In this document: piece by piece, positions 7,945 through 15,479 of the stretch
How positions within the stretch are numbered: the stretch's first letter is position 1
How the letters are laid out: each line of letters starts with the position of its first letter
The notes under the pieces: generated by a model
Told to the model about the DNA's origin: nothing
Databases searched by the model: none
The model's input: only the letters and a program-made list of their open reading frames with translations
Position numbers and translations under genes: made by a program
Source: Bacillota bacterium
GTDB lineage: Bacteria; Bacillota; Sulfobacillia; Sulfobacillales; JAIMBI01
Length of the DNA stretch: 33,125 nucleotides
Direction: 5' to 3'
NCBI GenBank assembly: GCA_021795575.1
Contig: JAJYPH010000020.1
Location: 1-33,125, forward strand

Positions 7945-10900
7945 TCAGCGCGGCGGCAGCGGCGGCACCGCCCGGCTGGGCTTCGGGTCGTTGGGGACTG
8001 CCACGGCCGAGTGCTGCTCCAACAGCGCCAGCGCCTCCGCCAGGCTCGTCTCCAATTGGGGATCCCGCCCCGCCGCGTAGTCTTCGGGCGTGTAATCCAC
8101 CTCAATCGTGGGATCGGTGCCGTAGTTTTCCACGCCCCAGCCCACGTCCGTGAACCAGAACGGGAACTCGGGCTGGGTCACCATGGTGTTGTCCACCAGC
8201 CGGTACTGCGGGTTGATGCCAATCACCCCGCCCCAGGTGCGGCGGCCCACCAAGGGCCCGAGCCCCATCAGCTTGAAGCTGTGGCTGAAGATGTCCCCGT
8301 CGGAGCCGGCCCAGTCGTTGGTGAGCGCCACCACCGGCCCGCGCGGGGCATCATGGGGATAGGTGCCGGCGGCCCGCCAGCGGGGAATCGTAAATCCGAT
8401 GGGCCGGCGGTTGAGCTTTTCCAGCAGGAGCTGGGACACGTGCCCGCCCCCGTTGAACCGCACGTCCACGATGAGGGCATCGTGCGTGACTTCTTCCGGG
8501 AACAGCCGATAAAACTCAGAGAAGCCCCACGCCATCATGTTGGGGATGTGGAGATACCCCACCCGGCCGCCACCTTCGCGGTGCACCCAGGCGCGGTTGG
8601 CGTCCACCCACTCCCGATACCGCGCCAGCTGCTCGGAGGCCAGCGTTTTCACCACCACGGTGCGCGGCGCCGCCGGTGCCCGTCGCACCGTGAGCGCCAC
8701 CTCCTGCTCTCGCCGGCGCATCAGGAGATGCTCCGGGGTCAGCATCCGGCTGGCCGCCCTCCCGTCGACCGCCGTCAGGACGTCGCCCTCGGCCACGTTC
8801 ACCCCGGGGGCGTTTAAGGGGGAGTCGTGGCCGGCGACGGATGGGTCGCCTTGCACGATGTGCGTGATGCGCCACCCGGCCTCCTGTTCGTCCCACGCAA
8901 AGTCCGCCCCCAGAAAGCCGTGGGCAAACGATGGCGTGGGCCGGTAGTCGCCGCCACTTTCGTAGGCGTGCGAGGTGCCGAGCTCCCCGTGCATTTCCCA
9001 CAGCACGTCCGACAGATCGCCGCGAGTGGCCAGCCGCGGCAGCAGCGCCGCATAGCGGCGGTGCATCCCGTCCCAGTCCACGTCCGACATGGTGTGGTTC
9101 CAAAAGCGATGCAGCATCATCCGCCAAGACTCCGACAGCATCTGGGCCCACTCGGCGGGCGGGTTCACCAGCACCGGCACGCGCGACCAGTCCAGATAGC
9201 CCGACTTGCGGCCGGGCGCCTCGGTCACGACGTCGGGCACCTTCTCCTGGGGCTTGACCCACCGGAGTTTTCGTCCCGCCTGATACACCAGGTGCTCCCG
9301 GTTCGGCGCGAGCGCGAAGCGGGTCACCCCCTTGACCAGCGTCTCCGCCTCGCGCGTGGTGAGGTCATACACCGTCAGCGTCCCGTCGGCCGGTGGGTCA
9401 CCCCCCATGGGCGCTGACCGCTGCCCGCGAATCGGGAAGGTGGTCCACAGCACTTTCTGCCCCAAGCTGGCTATTTGACCGAACGGAGCCTCATCCACCG
9501 GGAACGGCACCACGCGCCGGTCCATCCCCTCGAAATCGATGACGATGGGCTTGGGCTCTTGGTCGGCTTTCTTGGCCGCCGCGTCGCCATCGGGCTTCTT
9601 GGCCGCCTTCGCGGGCGGGCCCACAAACGGCGACGGGGTGTCGCACTGCAACGTGACCAGATACGGTCGGACCGCCCGCGGAAAGCCCATATCAAACGTC
9701 ACCTGGTCATACACGGGGTCCAGCGCCCGCGCGCCCAGGAAGTACAGGTAGCGCCCCTCGGCATCCCAGGCCGGGTGGTCGTCGTGCACCACCGGCCGCG
9801 TGACCGCGTGCACCTGGCCATCTTTCGTGTCGAGCACCCGGATGCCGGTGGTGGATTCGGAGCTGGGCATGGCATACGCCAGGTGCCGGCTGTCCGGCGA
9901 CCATGCGAGATGCGCGGGCTGCCCATAGGGGCTTTGGTCGACGCGCTCCGCGTGCTTCGCCCCGATGTCCACCAGCCAAAGCTCCTGGCGCTGGTTGGCC
10001 AGCGCCAGGTGTCGGCCGTCCGGACTGACTTCCAGCCCCACGATGAGCCCCAGGTTCTCGTCCCACAGCACCTCCGGGGATTGGCCGCCCTCGGGATGGA
10101 TCAGCAGCACGCGGTCGTCCCCCGCGGGGTCGCCCACCAGCACCACCCGGTCGTTGCCCACCCAGCGGGCCAGGCGGTACCGCACCCCGGAGCCCGGCGA
10201 CAACTGCCGCACCGGCCCCTCAAACGGGCCCAACTGAAAAAGCTGCCCGCGCGTGGTGACCAGCAACTGCTCCGCCTCGGGATGCGGCGCGAACTCGGTG
10301 AGGAAGTGGGCCGGCTCGACGTAACGCCGCTCCCGGTCGCGCCGCTGGCTCGCGAGCGCGACCGTCACCTGCGCAGGCTGGGCGTCCCCCGGTGTGAAGG
10401 ACCAGAGCTCTCCGCCCGCGTGGTACACGATGCGGCGCCCGTCAGTGCTGGCGTTGCGGGCGTAGTACTCGGTGTGGTCGGTGTGCCGCCGGAGATCCGA
10501 CCCATCGGGGCGAATCGAGTACAGGTTGCCCATGCCCTGGTAGTCGGACAGGAAGTAGATGCGATCGCCCACCCACATCGGGCTGGTGAGGTTTCCGTGA
10601 TCGGGTGCCTGAAACAGGTGAAAGTGCCCTCGGCCATCGGGATCGATCCAAAGCTCTCCCGCGGTGCCGCCCCGATACCGCTTCCACGTGGCCAGGTCCT
10701 GCGTCTTCCGCCCCAGCACCACGCCGCCCTGGGGCCCGTATGTTATCGCGCGCGCCGTCCCCCACGGCAGCGGGTCCACCTGCCCGCCGTCCAGATCGAC
10801 GGTGTACAGGAGCGGGGCCTGGGGAAACGGCAGCTTGGCGTTGACCGCTGCGACCGGGCGGCCCAGCGGCGTGAAGCCCGCCACCGCCACCACCCCGCCC

Positions 10901-11166
10901 GTGAACGTCACCCGATGCACCGATCCCCCACCGGCCGGCATCCAGTACAGGTCCGCCTCCCCTTCTTCCCGGCCTACAAAGACCAGGCGCGTGCCGTCCG
11001 GCGTGAAGCGCGGACCGGCAAACGGCCCCACCCCTGCCGACAGGCGGCGCGCCGTGCCCCCGGCGGCCGACACGGTCCACAAGTCGTCCTCGGCCACGAA
11101 CGCCACCTGGTCCCCGTGAATGGCTGGATAGCGCACATAAGCCAGGTCTTCGCGAAGCTCGTCCAT
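7945..11166 (-). CDS. tricorn-type serine protease
   Basis: 1073 residues, the full length of the tricorn family (Thermoplasma tricorn about 1070). Tricorn is a cytosolic hexameric peptidase that trims oligopeptides released by the proteasome or other proteases. The N-terminal two thirds show beta-propeller repeats (for example FTPDGTRLVFVG, WSPDSRHLAYAM, APNREHLVYQA). A charged Ala/Lys linker (KAAKKPDGDAAAKKADQ) sits inside. A PDZ-like segment precedes the C-terminal serine-protease core. Catalytic residues are in place: His733 (GTSHAYESGG), Ser955-Asp956 (TNDWAGSDGD) and Glu1013 (GWGVENYGTD), at spacings matching tricorn H746, S965, D966 and E1023. No signal peptide is seen. ATG 11166 follows AGGAGGG by seven bases. 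It is transcribed alone, diverging from the ribbon-helix-helix gene. It is one of the few intact genes in this stretch. Confidence 0.93.
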   Translation of the reverse strand: MDELREDLAYVRYPAIHGDQVAFVAEDDLWTVSAAGGTARRLSAGVGPFAGPRFTPDGTRLVFVGREEGEADLYWMPAGGGSVHRVTFTGGVVAVAGFTPLGRPVAAVNAKLPFPQAPLLYTVDLDGGQVDPLPWGTARAITYGPQGGVVLGRKTQDLATWKRYRGGTAGELWIDPDGRGHFHLFQAPDHGNLTSPMWVGDRIYFLSDYQGMGNLYSIRPDGSDLRRHTDHTEYYARNASTDGRRIVYHAGGELWSFTPGDAQPAQVTVALASQRRDRERRYVEPAHFLTEFAPHPEAEQLLVTTRGQLFQLGPFEGPVRQLSPGSGVRYRLARWVGNDRVVLVGDPAGDDRVLLIHPEGGQSPEVLWDENLGLIVGLEVSPDGRHLALANQRQELWLVDIGAKHAERVDQSPYGQPAHLAWSPDSRHLAYAMPSSESTTGIRVLDTKDGQVHAVTRPVVHDDHPAWDAEGRYLYFLGARALDPVYDQVTFDMGFPRAVRPYLVTLQCDTPSPFVGPPAKAAKKPDGDAAAKKADQEPKPIVIDFEGMDRRVVPFPVDEAPFGQIASLGQKVLWTTFPIRGQRSAPMGGDPPADGTLTVYDLTTREAETLVKGVTRFALAPNREHLVYQAGRKLRWVKPQEKVPDVVTEAPGRKSGYLDWSRVPVLVNPPAEWAQMLSESWRMMLHRFWNHTMSDVDWDGMHRRYAALLPRLATRGDLSDVLWEMHGELGTSHAYESGGDYRPTPSFAHGFLGADFAWDEQEAGWRITHIVQGDPSVAGHDSPLNAPGVNVAEGDVLTAVDGRAASRMLTPEHLLMRRREQEVALTVRRAPAAPRTVVVKTLASEQLARYREWVDANRAWVHREGGGRVGYLHIPNMMAWGFSEFYRLFPEEVTHDALIVDVRFNGGGHVSQLLLEKLNRRPIGFTIPRWRAAGTYPHDAPRGPVVALTNDWAGSDGDIFSHSFKLMGLGPLVGRRTWGGVIGINPQYRLVDNTMVTQPEFPFWFTDVGWGVENYGTDPTIEVDYTPEDYAAGRDPQLETSLAEALALLEQHSAVAVPNDPKPSRAVPPLPPR

Positions 11167-11322
11167 GACGTGTCCCTCCTATCTCTCAAGCACCCGAGGA
11201 CGTTCGCGGCCCGCCGCCGGATTCCTGCCGAGAAGGGACCCCGCCAGGACTTGTGCCCTTCTCGTCATGAACCGCGATGCCCGCATGCGGCGCATCCTCT
11301 GGGCGTTTCCGCCCATGTCATG

Positions 11323-11351
11323 TTGTCTCCATGGATCCATGGGGATATCAT
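11323..11351 (+). promoter_or_regulatory. promoter with palindromic operator ahead of the RHH gene
   Basis: TTGTCT (11323-11328) and TATCAT (11346-11351) are 17 bases apart, a plausible sigma-A promoter. The spacer begins with a perfect 14-bp palindrome, CCATGGATCCATGG (11329-11342). A dimeric ribbon-helix-helix repressor bound there would block RNA polymerase, so autoregulation by the gene at 11370 is a natural inference. Confidence 0.55.
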
Positions 11352-11369
11352 GCGTCACGGAGGTGCGGA

Positions 11370-11653
11370 ATGGCCGATCAACACCGAGTACGCCTCATCA
11401 TAGACGTGCCACCCGAACTTCGCCGCCGGGTCAAGGTCGCCGCGGCGAACCAAGATACCTCGGTCCGCAGATATGTGGCAGCCATCTTGGACCAGGCTGT
11501 GCCCGGGTCAGAGTCCCCGGTCACGTTGCAAGACGTGCAGCGACTTAGGGAAGTGCGGGCGAGAATCATGCGGGGGCGAAGGTTTGAGGAGATGACTCGA
11601 CGGAGATCTTGCGCCAGGAACGTGAGCGACGGAGCAGCGGGGCGCCCTGCTGA
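11370..11653 (+). pseudogene. ribbon-helix-helix antitoxin-like protein, probable frameshift
   Basis: ATG 11370 has GGAGGT at 11359-11364. The N-terminus, RVRLIIDVPPELRRRVKVAA followed by TSVRRYVAAILDQAV, is a CopG/Arc-type ribbon-helix-helix DNA-binding domain. After RARIMRGRRFEE the frame continues into unlikely Arg/Cys/Ala-rich sequence. The neighbouring frame from 11594 reads DSTEILRQERERRSSGAPC and stops at 11653; DSTEhhRQxRExR endings are usual in this antitoxin class. I therefore infer a one-base indel near 11590. Without it the protein would be about 93 residues. The unshifted frame stays open to 11777, overlapping the next gene antisense. No toxin gene follows on the same strand, so the partner is lost or absent. 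The DNA-binding part is intact and could still act on the operator. Confidence 0.6.
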
Positions 11654-11671
11654 ACGAGCCGCCCGTGCGGC

Positions 11672-12073
11672 TCAGGCGCCCGCGACCTCGGCGGACAACG
11701 CCTGCACCCATTGCCGCAAGACGCGCGCGTGGTCGGGCAGGCGCGTCAAAATCTCCACCGCAAGTTCTTCCTGGTAGGTGTGACTCGTCAAGTTGCGGTC
11801 ATCCACCATCACGAGCGCCGTGTCGGTGGCCTCGTCACCCAGCAGACCCGCGCTGTGGCAGGCCCGCACGATTGCCTTAGGCGACGACGCAGCCACTCCC
11901 TCGCGCGCCAACAAGAAGAGGCGAGCGGCCTTCCATGTGGCCTCGAAGGTATATTCGAAGCGCTGAACCGAGGCATCTCGTTCGATATCGGTACGCGGCG
12001 GCAGAGCCAAAATCGCTTCCAGGGACCGCAGCGCGCGGTCCGCTGTTGCGACGGCCATGTCTACTCGGTCCAC
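11672..12073 (-). CDS. HEPN-domain toxin of a HEPN/MNT pair
   Basis: 133 residues, HI0074/HepT-like. HEPN toxins of this class are RNases that work as dimers. The RNase motif R-x4-6-H is present as DDRNLTSHTY (Arg93, His98), and the upstream helix has the usual aromatic pattern (FEYTFEATWKAARLFLLARE). I chose GTG 12073, six bases after GGGAGGG and overlapping the MNT gene's stop by 13 bases; ATG 12058 is an alternative. The overlap shows a two-gene operon with the nucleotidyltransferase first. Established knowledge: in HepT/MntA systems the MNT partner silences the toxin by adding AMP residues to a tyrosine near the RNase motif, and Tyr100 here (SHTY) fits that place. Confidence 0.85.
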   Translation of the reverse strand: MDRVDMAVATADRALRSLEAILALPPRTDIERDASVQRFEYTFEATWKAARLFLLAREGVAASSPKAIVRACHSAGLLGDEATDTALVMVDDRNLTSHTYQEELAVEILTRLPDHARVLRQWVQALSAEVAGA

Positions 12074-12363
12074 AGGACACCCTCCCGCCCCACGGCCTCG
12101 CGGAGGGCGGCGCTGGCCCGACTCAGATCCACCACGTCGACCTCATAAGGCACGGACGACTCTTCCAGCGCTTCACGCACCCGAGCCAGCAAGGTCAGGG
12201 GCAGCGGATGCGCCGATTCGATGGCCACGTCGATGTCTGAGTACACCTGAGCAGTCTGGCGTGCGAACGAGCCGAACAGGTAGACGCGGCACGGCACGCC
12301 GCGAAGATTCTGAAACACAATGCGACGCACGGACGCCAGCGCTGCGGATTCTCTGCCCTCCAT
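12061..12363 (-). CDS. minimal nucleotidyltransferase (MNT) antitoxin
   Basis: About 100 residues. The nucleotidyltransferase signature GSFARQTAQVYSDIDVAIE covers residues 31-49, with metal-binding Asp43 and Asp45, and a third acidic strand follows (YEVDVVDL, Asp76). The size and the HEPN gene overlapping its 3' end identify a MntA-like antitoxin that modifies the HEPN toxin. I placed the start at ATG 12363, seven bases after GGGGAGGAGG; the frame is open to an ATG at 12393 without a ribosome site. The methyltransferase gene ends about 140 bases upstream on the same strand and might be co-transcribed. All catalytic residues seem present, so the pair is probably functional. Confidence 0.85.
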   Translation of the reverse strand: MEGRESAALASVRRIVFQNLRGVPCRVYLFGSFARQTAQVYSDIDVAIESAHPLPLTLLARVREALEESSVPYEVDVVDLSRASAALREAVGREGVLWTE

Positions 12364-12505
12364 GCCTGGCCTCCTCCCCATGTCGCCGTCCATTTTACAC
12401 CATCTGTGTGCTCGTGCCCGGCCTTCATCGGACTCATTTATCGACCTGGATCCCGGGGTGCCATCGCAGGCTCGTCAGCGTCGGCGCGCCGCCCGTGATG
12501 GCCTG

Positions 12506-13327
12506 TCAGGGCCCGTCCTGATGGGGTCGCTTCATGGCCGTCACGACTTCGTACACAAACCCCCGTCGCACCATCCCACCAAATTCTGAATCAATCAACG
12601 TCCGCATGTCGGCCAGAAAGCCTGGGCGGTCCGGTTCCGGCAGCGTAAGGACCAGGGAGTCCGTCCTCAACAGGCCGACGTACTCGGCGGTGGTGAAGCG
12701 CTGCGGGCATGGGATGCGGTGCCGCGTCACTGCCGTGAACGCAGGACAGGCGTCGATGTCCGGGTATGTGTCCCCGAGCTCGTGGGGATGCGGGGCGCGC
12801 CAATCGGGATCGGTGCTGAGCCCCCACTGAAGGTAACACCGCTGCGATGCTTCGAAGAATCCGCCATCGCTCGTCATAACCTGGTGGGGGTATATGGCCA
12901 CCAACACTCCGGTCGGCCCGAGTGCCCGAGCCGCTTTGGTTGTACGAACGGCTTCATCGACCCAATGAAAGGCGGTGGCCGCGACAACCACATCAAACGG
13001 TCGAGCCGGCTGCGGCCAGTCTTCGAACGAGGAGACGAACATCTCAAAATCGGGAAATCCCGCGAGGTTCTGCTGGGCCAGCGCCGCCAGTTCCGGCCCC
13101 AACTCCACTCCGGTCACCGCGGCCCCCCTCTGGAGCAGATGCCAAGTCAGCTGCCCCGTTCCGGGTCCAATTTCCAGAACGCGGCTTCCTGGCCCAATGC
13201 CCGCCACGCCCAGGACCGCATCCACCACTCCGGGTGGATATCCGCGACGGTAGCGGTTGTACAGCGCAGCGACGCTGTTGAAAGACTCTCGATGACGCTG
13301 CGGGCGGCCACCCTCGCACTGAACCAT
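12506..13327 (-). CDS. class I SAM-dependent methyltransferase
   Basis: About 273 residues. SAM motif I is clear (RVLEIGPGTGQLTWHLLQRG), followed by the acidic motif II end (VTGVELGPELAALAQ), motif post-II/III FDVVVAATAFHWVD and a TGVLVAIYP strand. HWVD after motif III and the N-terminal FNSVAALYNRYRRGYPPGVV are typical of small-molecule methyltransferases of the UbiE/trans-aconitate type (Methyltransf_11/25). The substrate cannot be told. I chose ATG 13327, eight bases after GGGGGA; in-frame starts at 13351 and 13363 exist. The gene diverges from the ATPase relic. A TATAAT embedded in an inverted repeat lies between them. Confidence 0.8.
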   Translation of the reverse strand: MVQCEGGRPQRHRESFNSVAALYNRYRRGYPPGVVDAVLGVAGIGPGSRVLEIGPGTGQLTWHLLQRGAAVTGVELGPELAALAQQNLAGFPDFEMFVSSFEDWPQPARPFDVVVAATAFHWVDEAVRTTKAARALGPTGVLVAIYPHQVMTSDGGFFEASQRCYLQWGLSTDPDWRAPHPHELGDTYPDIDACPAFTAVTRHRIPCPQRFTTAEYVGLLRTDSLVLTLPEPDRPGFLADMRTLIDSEFGGMVRRGFVYEVVTAMKRPHQDGP

Positions 13328-13388
13328 AGTCCTCGTCCCCCGGTGTGACATCCGCAACGCCATGGTCGCGGGCGGTCCTCATCTCTGA

Positions 13389-13403
13389 GACGTATAATAC
13401 GTC
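13389..13403. promoter_or_regulatory. inverted repeat containing a perfect TATAAT
   Basis: GACGTAT (13389-13395) and ATACGTC (13397-13403) form a perfect 7-bp inverted repeat around one central base, and TATAAT lies at 13393-13398. It sits between two divergent genes. It could be a -10 box inside an operator, although no good -35 box is seen at the right distance on either strand. Confidence 0.4.
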
Positions 13404-13434
13404 ATACGGTGATGCAAAAGACTGGGGCCGAGTC

Positions 13435-14456
13435 ATGGAGACGCCCGAGCTGTTTCTGTTTGGACATCCCGCTGGACCCGACGACGTGGTGGACCGCGAG
13501 CCGTTCCTACTCACCTTGACTGGTGGCTCAGAGACGGACACAGCGTGGTGCTGGCCGGCCCGCGGCGCATTGGAAAGTCGACGGTGGCGGAAGAGGCTCT
13601 TCGGCGGCTCGGCCGCGAGGGCGTGTACAGCGCACGCGTGGATCTTTTCTACACTGCGTCCTTAGAGGAGCTGTCCACGCGCCTCCTCATGGCGATTCGC
13701 CAAAAACCACACCGGGGCGATTCCCCGTGCCCTCTCGGCCAGCAGGCCGCTTGAGAGTGGCTGGCCTCCGTGAGCATCCCTGCTGGCGTACACGCCTGGG
13801 ATTGGGGATTGGGCGTGGGGCCGCCCGAGGCGTCGCCGCTCGCTCTCTCGCTAAAGCGGCTGCGGGCCATTTTACAGGAAATGCCGCACGTGGCGCACAT
13901 CTTCTGCGGAAGCCGTGCCTCCTTGATTCGTGCAATGTTTAGCGGCCACCACGAGCCGTTGCATCGGTTGGCCACCCCCCTCGCGCTGCCCGACATCGAC
14001 CAGGCGGCATGGGACGCCTACCTCGTGCGCCGCCTCGGAGAGGCCGGCTCTGCCATCCGTCCCGCCGTTCTGGACCTCCTCCATCGGACGACGGGCGGAC
14101 AGCCCTATGGCGTCATGGCGGTTGTGTACCACGCCTGCGTCCGGGCGGAGGAGCGCAAGCTCGCGACATCACCGCCGACCACTTGCTGTTGGCCTACGAA
14201 GAGACGCGGGACCACTTGGACAGCTACTGCGCGGCCTGTGGGGCGAAGTGCGGGGCGTGGCCCACGCCCCCTGGTCCTGGCCCGCGTGATGAGTGGCGAG
14301 CCTCCCTACGGAGCGGGGCTGCCCCGTGCGGGGGTGGCGCGCAGTCTGCAGAAGCTGGTGAACCTCGGCGTCCTGGATCGGACCGGGCGCGGGCGATATC
14401 GGCGGGTTGAGCCGCTGTTCGGGGCATGGCTGGAGCGGCGCCAACAACAGGTGTGA
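13435..14456 (+). pseudogene. AAA ATPase of the archaeal-ATPase type, heavily frameshifted
   Basis: Fragments in several frames join into one protein. They are METPELFLFGHPAGPDDVVD from 13435, then a P-loop piece RDGHSVVLAGPRRIGKST with EEALRRLGREGVYSARVDLF (about 13525-13700), then LKRLRAILQEMPHVAHIFCG and LALPDIDQAAWDAYLVRRL (13850-14160). After these come DITADHLLLAYEETRDHLDS in another frame (about 14165-14225), and a winged-helix-like end GVARSLQKLVNLGVLDRTGR (14330-14456). A stop also interrupts the middle (13752-13754). Intact relatives are ATP-binding proteins of about 380 residues with a C-terminal winged helix, often encoded near mobile DNA. At least three frame changes show decay. 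The Walker B region is not recognisable and is perhaps deleted between 13705 and 13790. Confidence 0.65.
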
Positions 14457-14479
14457 TCCCTTGGGCCCTCGAGCGCCCG

Positions 14480-14985
14480 CGCGGGCCCGCCACTTATGAT
14501 GCGTCTCCAGGAGCGACGATCCGGGGGCCCTCCCACGAGGCAGCCTACGGCTTGCGGTCGCGTGCCTGCCACGGCCCGCCTGTACCCCGCGGTCGTGCGT
14601 TGCACCCGCCAGGTCGTCAAGGGCGCCGCACAGCACCCCCGGGGCCGCTCGGCACGCATTCGGTGTCCGTGCACAGCCGCGGTCACGGCCGGAGTCGTGC
14701 AGCACAACCAGGTCTTCCGCCGAGCCCATGCGTCTAACGAGAGCGCGTGCCGCAACAGGTTGCGTAGCGCGTGCACCCGACACCGCTGCCACGGAGCCCC
14801 TGGGAACGCGGGGTGAATCGTCGCCGCCAAGCCATGGTGCGCGTCGCCGATGACCCAGTGGCACCTCCGCCCGCCGCGCGTCGCCAGGTCCCGCCACAAG
14901 CCGGTCCAGCACGGCAAGGTGGCAAAGTCGTTTCCTCCCGCAGCGTGTGCCTCTGTCCGGGGACTCGTGTGGGCCCGCACTCCCT
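14480..14985 (-). mobile_element. IS256-family (Mutator-type) transposase relic
   Basis: On the minus strand, from about 14930 to 14740, a frame reads like the core of a Mutator-type DDE transposase: CWTGLWRDLATRGG, then CHWVIGDAHHGLAATIHPAF, then PGAPWQRCRVHALRNLLRHA. The motifs hhhhDAHxGL (second catalytic Asp) and WQRCRxHxxRN are diagnostic for the family. Beyond this the similarity moves between frames and fades by about 14480. The N-terminal third with the first Asp and the C-terminal Glu are missing or unrecognisable. I see no terminal inverted repeats. The relic abuts the end of the decayed ATPase gene. Confidence 0.65.
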
Positions 14986-14989
14986 CCCC

Positions 14990-15279
14990 GGCGCTCCCAT
15001 CACTCCGCAGCCGGTCGTCTATCGAAGCACCCGGTGGCCTCGGTGTTAGCCGCGCTTCCTCTCAAAGGAATTGGACCGGCGCGGGAGTGCCCCACACCGG
15101 TCCAATCGAGCCTCCTCCGGATCAGAAGGATCTCCTGCAAGCCCAAGAGGACCCCGCTACGGGAGTGGGGTGAGGATCGTCCACTCCACCGGACCTCCCC
15201 CGGCGGCTGCTCGTCGCCGCCAATGTTCATTCTCCTGGCACACTGTATGGCCAAGCGCCGTCTGGTGGCAGCCATGCGG
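14990..15279. other. intergenic stretch without recognisable gene
   Basis: Open frames here are GC-rich shadows without domain-like sequence. GGACCGG-type words recur as an inverted pair (TTGGACCGG near 15070, CCGGTCCAA near 15107), which could form a hairpin. I see no tRNA, rRNA or transposon end. Confidence 0.4.
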
Positions 15280-15479
15280 TCACGATCCGATTTGGATGGG
15301 CTGTATCGCCACGGCCCCCGCCAGTCCGGCATTCCCTCCGGTGGCCGGAGCATCCGTGCAGTCACCGAAGCCTCCAGTGCCACCGGACCCTACTGGAATT
15401 CCAAGGGAGACGTCGCCCCCCATGCCGGCAGCGCACGCCCCCTGCCCTGCTGGTTCCCCCGATGTCTCCAAGGTAGCGG

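Noticed and set aside
9475-11403. Open frame of 642 codons on the plus strand opposite the tricorn gene
   Set aside because: Arg/His/Pro-rich antisense shadow; the minus strand carries a complete protease with all catalytic residues.
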